DNA of 64,000 nt from Halioxenophilus aromaticivorans (lineage in GTDB: Bacteria > Pseudomonadota > Gammaproteobacteria > Pseudomonadales > Cellvibrionaceae). The DNA lies in the NCBI RefSeq assembly GCF_042850945.1, contig NZ_AP031496.1, positions 2,418,001 to 2,482,000 of the forward strand, written 5' to 3'. Positions 59,455-64,000 of this stretch are shown piece after piece. The stretch's first letter is position 1; every line of letters starts with the position of its first letter. Made by a program: the position numbers and the translations under genes. Under the pieces are notes generated by a model, which did not search any database, was not told the origin of the DNA, and saw nothing but the letters and a program-made list of their open reading frames with translations.

Positions 59455-61656
59455 CTACTCCTCGGAGTAGGCCGGTAAATCCAGCGCTACGCGCAAGCCC
59501 GTGTATTTATCGCGGTAATCTTCTGGGTAATGATCTCGACGGAACACGTCGAGCTGTTCGATGTCATTGATAAAGCTTCCGCCGCGTACCACTCGGTCAC
59601 AGCTGGCTTGCTCTGGCCCGTCTACAGGATCGTAGGTACGCATGTAACAGGTGGAAGTCCATTCCGCTACGTTGCCAGCCAAATCATAAACGCCAAAGGT
59701 GTTGGCGCTGAATTTCTTTGTGGGCGCGGTTTTACTGACAAACAAGGTGTTGTATTCACTGCGGCACCCGCCACGGCAGTTGGCCAATTCTTTACCATCT
59801 TCAGCACCGCCAGACCAAGGGTACTCCTGTAAGCCACCACTACTGGCGATATATTCCCACTCGGCTTCGGTGGGTAAGCGATAGGGTTTGCCTGTTTTTT
59901 CTGCTAGCCAATCGGCATAGTCCTTGGCCTCCTGCCAGGAGATATTGATCACCGGGCGGGTGTTGCGCCCCCAGCTCTCATCGCCCAGCATGGGCTTGCC
60001 AGTGGCCGCTAGGTAAGCGTCGTACTCAGCAAAACGCACCTCGCCGGAGCTAATGGCAAACGGCTTTTCAATCACAACCTCATGGCGAGGCTGTGTATCC
60101 GAATAACGCAAATCACCCATGATGAATTGGCCGGGCGGTATCACAATCATTTCGGGGCCGTCCACGCCAGGCAGCGGCTGGTGTTGAATTAAATCCCCGG
60201 GATGCTTGGCCACGGTGAGCTGTACATTGATGTTTTTGGCGCTGTTCTCAATGGTGACCCAGCGTTCTTTCTGCCAATAACCGGGCGAGCCAATCACAAT
60301 GCGGTATTCGCCGGCGGGCAGTGGTAGGCCGGGACGGTACTTCTCAACGATGTTCATTACCCGCACATAGCTGTTTTGCTCTGGTGTAACGTTAACCGTA
60401 AGAGGGAAGGTGGGTTCTGGTGGCGGAAGCGGTGGTTGCTCAGGTTCTGGCTCTGCAGAAACGGGGATGGCTGGTTCTGGCCGCTCAATGGCGCCCTCGC
60501 TTACCTCGCTGGCCAACTCGATGGGAGGCGCAGTGCCGTCGCTGTCCGGTGGCATAATCGGAGTGCTGGTTTCCATGGGCACACCAATGGCGGTGACCGC
60601 TGGGGGCTCTGGTAACTGGTAGCTTTGCCAGTACCAATAGGCGGTGGCCACGGCGACGACCATAAACAAGGCGGCCAGGGCAACCCAATTGGCGGTATTG
60701 TTGGCTGGGCGGGTGTCGTGCATGGTGGCACTGCCGCGCAGGGCCGGAATATCGTTGAGCGGCGAATATTTGGGCCGCCGGCCGGTGATTCGGCACCACC
60801 AACTGCGCTTGCCTCTGGCAGGGCGCAGTAGGGCTAGCTCTTGATCGTCTGCCGCGTCGCCATTGAGCTTGTCCATTACCTGGTCGATCACCTCAACCGC
60901 CTCAGTGCCACTTTGAAAACGGTCTTGCGGCTTTTTGGCCACCATTTTATTAATCAATGGTTGCAGGCTGGCGTATTTGGGTGGCAGCGCAGGGATGGGC
61001 GCGGTGAGATGCTGGAGTGCAATAGCGACCGCCTCTTCACCCTGGTAGGGTGGCTGCCCAACTAACATTTCATAAAGCACGACGCCGAGGCTGTAGAGAT
61101 CAGAGCGGCCGTCGAGATCTTTACCTCGGGCTTGCTCCGGACTCATGTAGTTGGGCGTGCCTAGCACCGTGCCCGCATTGGTCATTTGTGTATTACTGGA
61201 AACAGCCCGGGCAACACCGAAATCGGACAGTGCCACCGAGCCATCCTGGGCTAATAGAATGTTTTCCGGTTTGATATCGCGGTGGATATAGCCCTCGGCG
61301 TGGGCGTGATCCAAGGCCTTCGATACCTGCTGTATGATTTTTAAACAAGATTTGGCGGTTAAGCCTTCTTTCATTTTCGCCGCAATGGAGCCTTGTTCCA
61401 TGTAGTCCATTGCGATGTAGTTGATAGTTTTGTATTGGCCTACATCGTGGATGGCGATGATATTGGGGTGGGCCAGTTGGCTGATGATTTTGGCTTCTCG
61501 TTGGAAGCGATCGCTAAAGATAGGGTCCGCATTGAGGGCAGGTGCCATAACTTTGAGTGCGACCATCCGGTTGTGTTCGGTTTGCACGGCAAGATAAACC
61601 GTGGACATGCCACCTTGGTTTATTTTGCGTAGGATTTTGTACCCGGGCAGTCGCAT
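59455..61656 (-). CDS. Ser/Thr protein kinase fused to a formylglycine-generating-enzyme-like domain
   Basis: A 733-residue membrane protein. The cytoplasmic Hanks kinase (about 1-270) is complete: INQGGMSTVYLA loop, Lys in VALKVM, HRDIKPEN, SDFGVA and MSPEQARG. A transmembrane helix follows (VALAALFMVVAVATAYWYW, about 330-350), then a Pro/Glu linker, a PEGA-like region (PLTVNVTPEQNSYVRV onward, about 425-490), and an FGE/SUMF1 domain (about 500-733: IPPGQFIMGDLRYSD; PVINISWQEAKDYADWL; YRLPTEAEWEYIASSGG; RVVRGGSF). Eight bases separate it from the phosphatase gene. It probably senses an envelope signal. Confidence 0.93.
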   Translation of the reverse strand: MRLPGYKILRKINQGGMSTVYLAVQTEHNRMVALKVMAPALNADPIFSDRFQREAKIISQLAHPNIIAIHDVGQYKTINYIAMDYMEQGSIAAKMKEGLTAKSCLKIIQQVSKALDHAHAEGYIHRDIKPENILLAQDGSVALSDFGVARAVSSNTQMTNAGTVLGTPNYMSPEQARGKDLDGRSDLYSLGVVLYEMLVGQPPYQGEEAVAIALQHLTAPIPALPPKYASLQPLINKMVAKKPQDRFQSGTEAVEVIDQVMDKLNGDAADDQELALLRPARGKRSWWCRITGRRPKYSPLNDIPALRGSATMHDTRPANNTANWVALAALFMVVAVATAYWYWQSYQLPEPPAVTAIGVPMETSTPIMPPDSDGTAPPIELASEVSEGAIERPEPAIPVSAEPEPEQPPLPPPEPTFPLTVNVTPEQNSYVRVMNIVEKYRPGLPLPAGEYRIVIGSPGYWQKERWVTIENSAKNINVQLTVAKHPGDLIQHQPLPGVDGPEMIVIPPGQFIMGDLRYSDTQPRHEVVIEKPFAISSGEVRFAEYDAYLAATGKPMLGDESWGRNTRPVINISWQEAKDYADWLAEKTGKPYRLPTEAEWEYIASSGGLQEYPWSGGAEDGKELANCRGGCRSEYNTLFVSKTAPTKKFSANTFGVYDLAGNVAEWTSTCYMRTYDPVDGPEQASCDRVVRGGSFINDIEQLDVFRRDHYPEDYRDKYTGLRVALDLPAYSEE

Positions 61657-61664
61657 ATTGGTGG

Positions 61665-62447
61665 TTATGAGTACCTAGAGGCAGGAAACAGAGCTGCTTT
61701 GATTTTCTGGATGAGGGCCTGCCCGTAGTTCAGGTGTTTGGGGGATTCGACAATCACGACGGTGATGTTGTCGGCGCCGCCAAACTGAATAGCTTGGTCG
61801 ATCAATCGGTTTACTGCCTCGGTGCTGTTGGTGCAGCTGGACAAAATTTGCAAAATAGAGCGATCTTCCATTTCGCCGGTGAGTCCGTCGCTGCACAGCA
61901 GAAGCCACTGATTGGCTCGCCAGGAGCCCTTGGTGACCCCTACGCTGACTTCGGCTTGTAATTTATTACCCAGGCATTGGGTGATGATATTTCGCTGCGG
62001 GTGATTACGGGCTTCTTGTTCTGATATGCTGCCTTTATCGACCAAGGTTTGTACAAACGAATGGTCGTGGCTGATACGTTCTAATCGGTGTTGCCCCGAG
62101 CCGTAGCTGTAAACGTAGGCACGGCTATCGCCAACCCAGTTGACTTCATAGTTGTCTCCTTTATCGAGCAACGCCACAGCGGTGGATCCCATGCCACTAC
62201 TGTGCTGATTGCTGGCTGCCACAATGTCTTTGTGGGTGCGAGCAATGGCATCGGCCAAAGGCACACCAGCAGCGATGTAACTGTGGGTTTGGTTAATGGC
62301 AATGGCAGCAGCCACTTCACCGGCGGCGTGACCACCCATGCCGTCGGCTACCATGTATAACCCCAGCTCGTTGTCGACTGAGAAAGAGTCTTCGTTGTTA
62401 GTTCTTACGGCACCTGGATCAGTTCTCGCCGCAAATTTCACAGACAT
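61665..62447 (-). CDS. PP2C-family Ser/Thr phosphatase
   Basis: A 260-residue PP2C of the PppA/PstP class. Metal-binding motifs: ARTDPGAVRTNNEDSF, MVADGMGGHAAGEVAA, NWVGDSRAYVY, LLLCSDGLTGEM and GGADNITVVIV. No membrane segment. First gene of a two-gene operon with the kinase, and expected to reverse its phosphorylations. Divergent from the FHA gene. Confidence 0.94.
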   Translation of the reverse strand: MSVKFAARTDPGAVRTNNEDSFSVDNELGLYMVADGMGGHAAGEVAAAIAINQTHSYIAAGVPLADAIARTHKDIVAASNQHSSGMGSTAVALLDKGDNYEVNWVGDSRAYVYSYGSGQHRLERISHDHSFVQTLVDKGSISEQEARNHPQRNIITQCLGNKLQAEVSVGVTKGSWRANQWLLLCSDGLTGEMEDRSILQILSSCTNSTEAVNRLIDQAIQFGGADNITVVIVESPKHLNYGQALIQKIKAALFPASRYS

Positions 62448-62651
62448 AAGGAGTTCCGGAAATCCTATCCTAAGTTCAGCACAGTATATCGCTAAACGTC
62501 GATGCTTAAAATTCGTTACAAATTAATTAGTTGTGACATACATTGCAACGGATTTGTTAGCGGATTGGCGCTTTCGTTGGGTGAATTGTGGTATACATAA
62601 CATCATTGATGTAAATTTATGTTCACAGGCAGGAGTACGTAAGGACAAAAC

Positions 62652-63773
62652 ATGCTGAAGCTACGGATATCAGGGGACGCCAACAACGAGAGTATCTGGC
62701 TGGTAGAGCCCAAAATTTCGGTGGGACGTGCTGCTTCCAATAACTTGGTTCTTAGTGATCCAGAGGTCGACGACTGCCACATTGAGATATTTGCCAAAGG
62801 CGAAGAACTTATCATTCATCGCCGCTCGGACGCCAGGACCTTAGTAAATGGTGATCGGTTGGGTGTTAAAGCCCGTTTGGTAGCAAACGATAAAGTTCAA
62901 ATAGGCAACACCACCTTAGAGGTGGTGGACCCTAAATTACCTCGTGGCGTGCGTCCGGAGCGGCCAGAGGCCAGCGAAGCGCAGCGGGCGGATTACAACA
63001 TCGCGCAAAGTTTGGTGATGCCAGGAGAGGGGTGGCAGCTCAAGTCCTCACATGCAGGTCTTACGCGCAGCTCCTATGACATCAGTGATGGCATGACCAT
63101 AGGGCGTGCCAAAGATTGTGACATCGTCATTTTGCTGGCACACCTGTCCAGGCGCCATGCACAATTCCGTATAGTCGGTAACAATCGTCTAGAGATCACC
63201 GATCTCAATTCTTCCAATGGTACCTATGTTAACGGCGAGCAGATCACCACGGTGATCCTCAACGATGGTGACGAAGTTAAATTCGATACCTTGCCGTTTA
63301 CCGTGGTGGGCCCGGCGGACGACCTCGACAAAACCATGGTACGGGCATTTTCTGCCGAAGAGCTGCAAGCGCAGATGGCAAACCATATGCAAAAGCAGGC
63401 CGCCATGCAGAAGAAAGAGGCTATGCAAAGGCAAGAGTCGATGTACAAGCCTGAGCCAGTCATTGAGGATGAGCCTGAGCCTGCGTCCGAGGAGCCTACG
63501 GCCCCGGCTGTTAGCGACTCAGCCCAGGAAGCGCTGCAACGTGATATTGCCAAAGAGTTAGCCGAGTCAGAGGCCCAGGAAGATGTTATGGGTGGTAATG
63601 CAATCACCGATGATTTCGAGCTGGATGACCAGCCCTACGAGCCGATGTTCACCAATAGCTCGCGCAAGCGTCGTTATGATACCGCCGGGGATGATTCCTG
63701 CGGTTCCGTGGTCGCCATTGGCGTAATTTCAACGGTGCTGCTGATTGGCACCATCGGCTGGTTATTCTTCTAA
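62652..63773 (+). CDS. Double FHA-domain, tail-anchored membrane protein
   Basis: A 373-residue protein. The first FHA-like domain (about 1-95) has ISVGRAASNNLVLSDPEVDDCHIEI, with the usual S-x-x-H replaced by DDCH. The second (about 125-220) is canonical: MTIGRAKDCDIVILLAHLSRRHAQF and LNSSNGTYVNG. A Met/Gln/Glu-rich helix (EELQAQMANHMQKQAAMQKKE) follows, then an acidic linker and a C-terminal transmembrane helix (VVAIGVISTVLLIGTIGWLFF). FHA domains bind phosphothreonine, so this is the likely substrate or scaffold for the divergent kinase/phosphatase pair. GCAGGAG is upstream. Confidence 0.92.
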   Translation: MLKLRISGDANNESIWLVEPKISVGRAASNNLVLSDPEVDDCHIEIFAKGEELIIHRRSDARTLVNGDRLGVKARLVANDKVQIGNTTLEVVDPKLPRGVRPERPEASEAQRADYNIAQSLVMPGEGWQLKSSHAGLTRSSYDISDGMTIGRAKDCDIVILLAHLSRRHAQFRIVGNNRLEITDLNSSNGTYVNGEQITTVILNDGDEVKFDTLPFTVVGPADDLDKTMVRAFSAEELQAQMANHMQKQAAMQKKEAMQRQESMYKPEPVIEDEPEPASEEPTAPAVSDSAQEALQRDIAKELAESEAQEDVMGGNAITDDFELDDQPYEPMFTNSSRKRRYDTAGDDSCGSVVAIGVISTVLLIGTIGWLFF

Positions 63774-63842
63774 GTCAGCTTTTCTAACTTACTAGCTGCG
63801 GGCGCCAGGGTTTTCTGGTTGCTCGCGTTTGATAGTTCTGCC

Positions 63843-64000
63843 ATGAGCTCTAACGAAAAATCACTTTATTTACTCACCACCTTAGGCTGCAGCCTTTGCC
63901 AAAAAGCCAAGCTGGAAATCTACCCGGCGCTGTCGGCCACAGGTTTGCAACTGGTTGAGGTTGAAATCACCGATCACGCCCACCTTATTGCGCTTTTCGC
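63843..64000 (+). CDS. Glutaredoxin-like (DUF836) protein, partial
   Basis: The frame is open from an ATG at 63843 to the window edge, 52 residues seen: SLYLLTTLGCSLCQKAKLEI with a CxxC (CSLC) redox pair after the first strand, then LQLVEVEITDHAHLI. This is the N-terminal half of the glutaredoxin-family DUF836 proteins of about 80-100 residues. Runs off the right edge. Confidence 0.8.
   Translation, partial: MSSNEKSLYLLTTLGCSLCQKAKLEIYPALSATGLQLVEVEITDHAHLIALF

Overview
The window comes from a gammaproteobacterium, most likely a marine or cellulolytic member of the Cellvibrionaceae or a close relative (Saccharophagus/Teredinibacter/Simiduia type). This placement is inferred from the gene set: a large NAD-glutamate dehydrogenase, pyrD followed by rmf and rlmKL, tesA-ybbA-ybbP, a moxR/bat operon and a B12 uptake operon. 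It was not tested by phylogeny.

The left third, about 1-22,620, is an integron gene-cassette array. I find 28 attC-like recombination sites. Each has RYYYAAC/GTTRRRY-type outer cores and an imperfect palindrome inside. Nearly all cassette genes read leftward (minus strand), and attC polarity agrees with that, so the integrase end should lie to the right. No integrase gene is there: the array stops about 300 bp before the promoter and cobalamin riboswitch of btuB. Within this window it is therefore an array without its integrase. Cargo includes three GNAT acetyltransferases, two GFA-type zinc proteins, a VOC protein, a Rap1a-like exported protein, a nucleotidyltransferase, several membrane proteins, a MerR-controlled DUF2938/DUF2798 cassette, a YefM-YoeB toxin-antitoxin cassette, and a terminal two-gene cassette pairing a membrane-anchored TIR protein with a small two-helix membrane protein (a candidate defence module).

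Two repeat systems shape the array. (1) An ORF-less cassette of about 330 bp, always carrying the same attC type, occurs in six full copies and one IS-truncated copy (2028, 8909, 13642, 15124, 16290, 17963, 19869). Its reading frames are not conserved, but nested complementary segments are. (2) An IS110-family element of exactly 1216 bp is inserted three times (6488, 10433, 16742) in the same orientation at the same position of that attC type. Its 207-bp leader folds into what looks like a bridge/seeker guide RNA, with a loop segment complementary to the attC core and another matching the IS end. An IS3-family element (7709-8908) and part of an IS1182-family element (1-1239) are also present.

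From 22.9 kb rightward the DNA is ordinary chromosomal core. Its parts are a riboswitch-controlled btuB with cobO-btuC-btuD; an exported protein of unknown function; a Vat-like acetyltransferase; recJ; a DUF3014 protein; tesA divergent from ybbA-ybbP; a phasin-like gene; a leftward moxR-DUF58-DUF4381-VWA-VWA/TPR-batD operon; NAD-glutamate dehydrogenase with a DUF2835 gene; pyrD; rmf; rlmKL; a CYTH phosphatase; and uvrB. At the right end is a signalling cluster: a Ser/Thr kinase fused to a formylglycine-generating-enzyme-like domain, its PP2C phosphatase, and a divergent membrane-anchored double-FHA protein. A glutaredoxin-like gene runs off the right edge.
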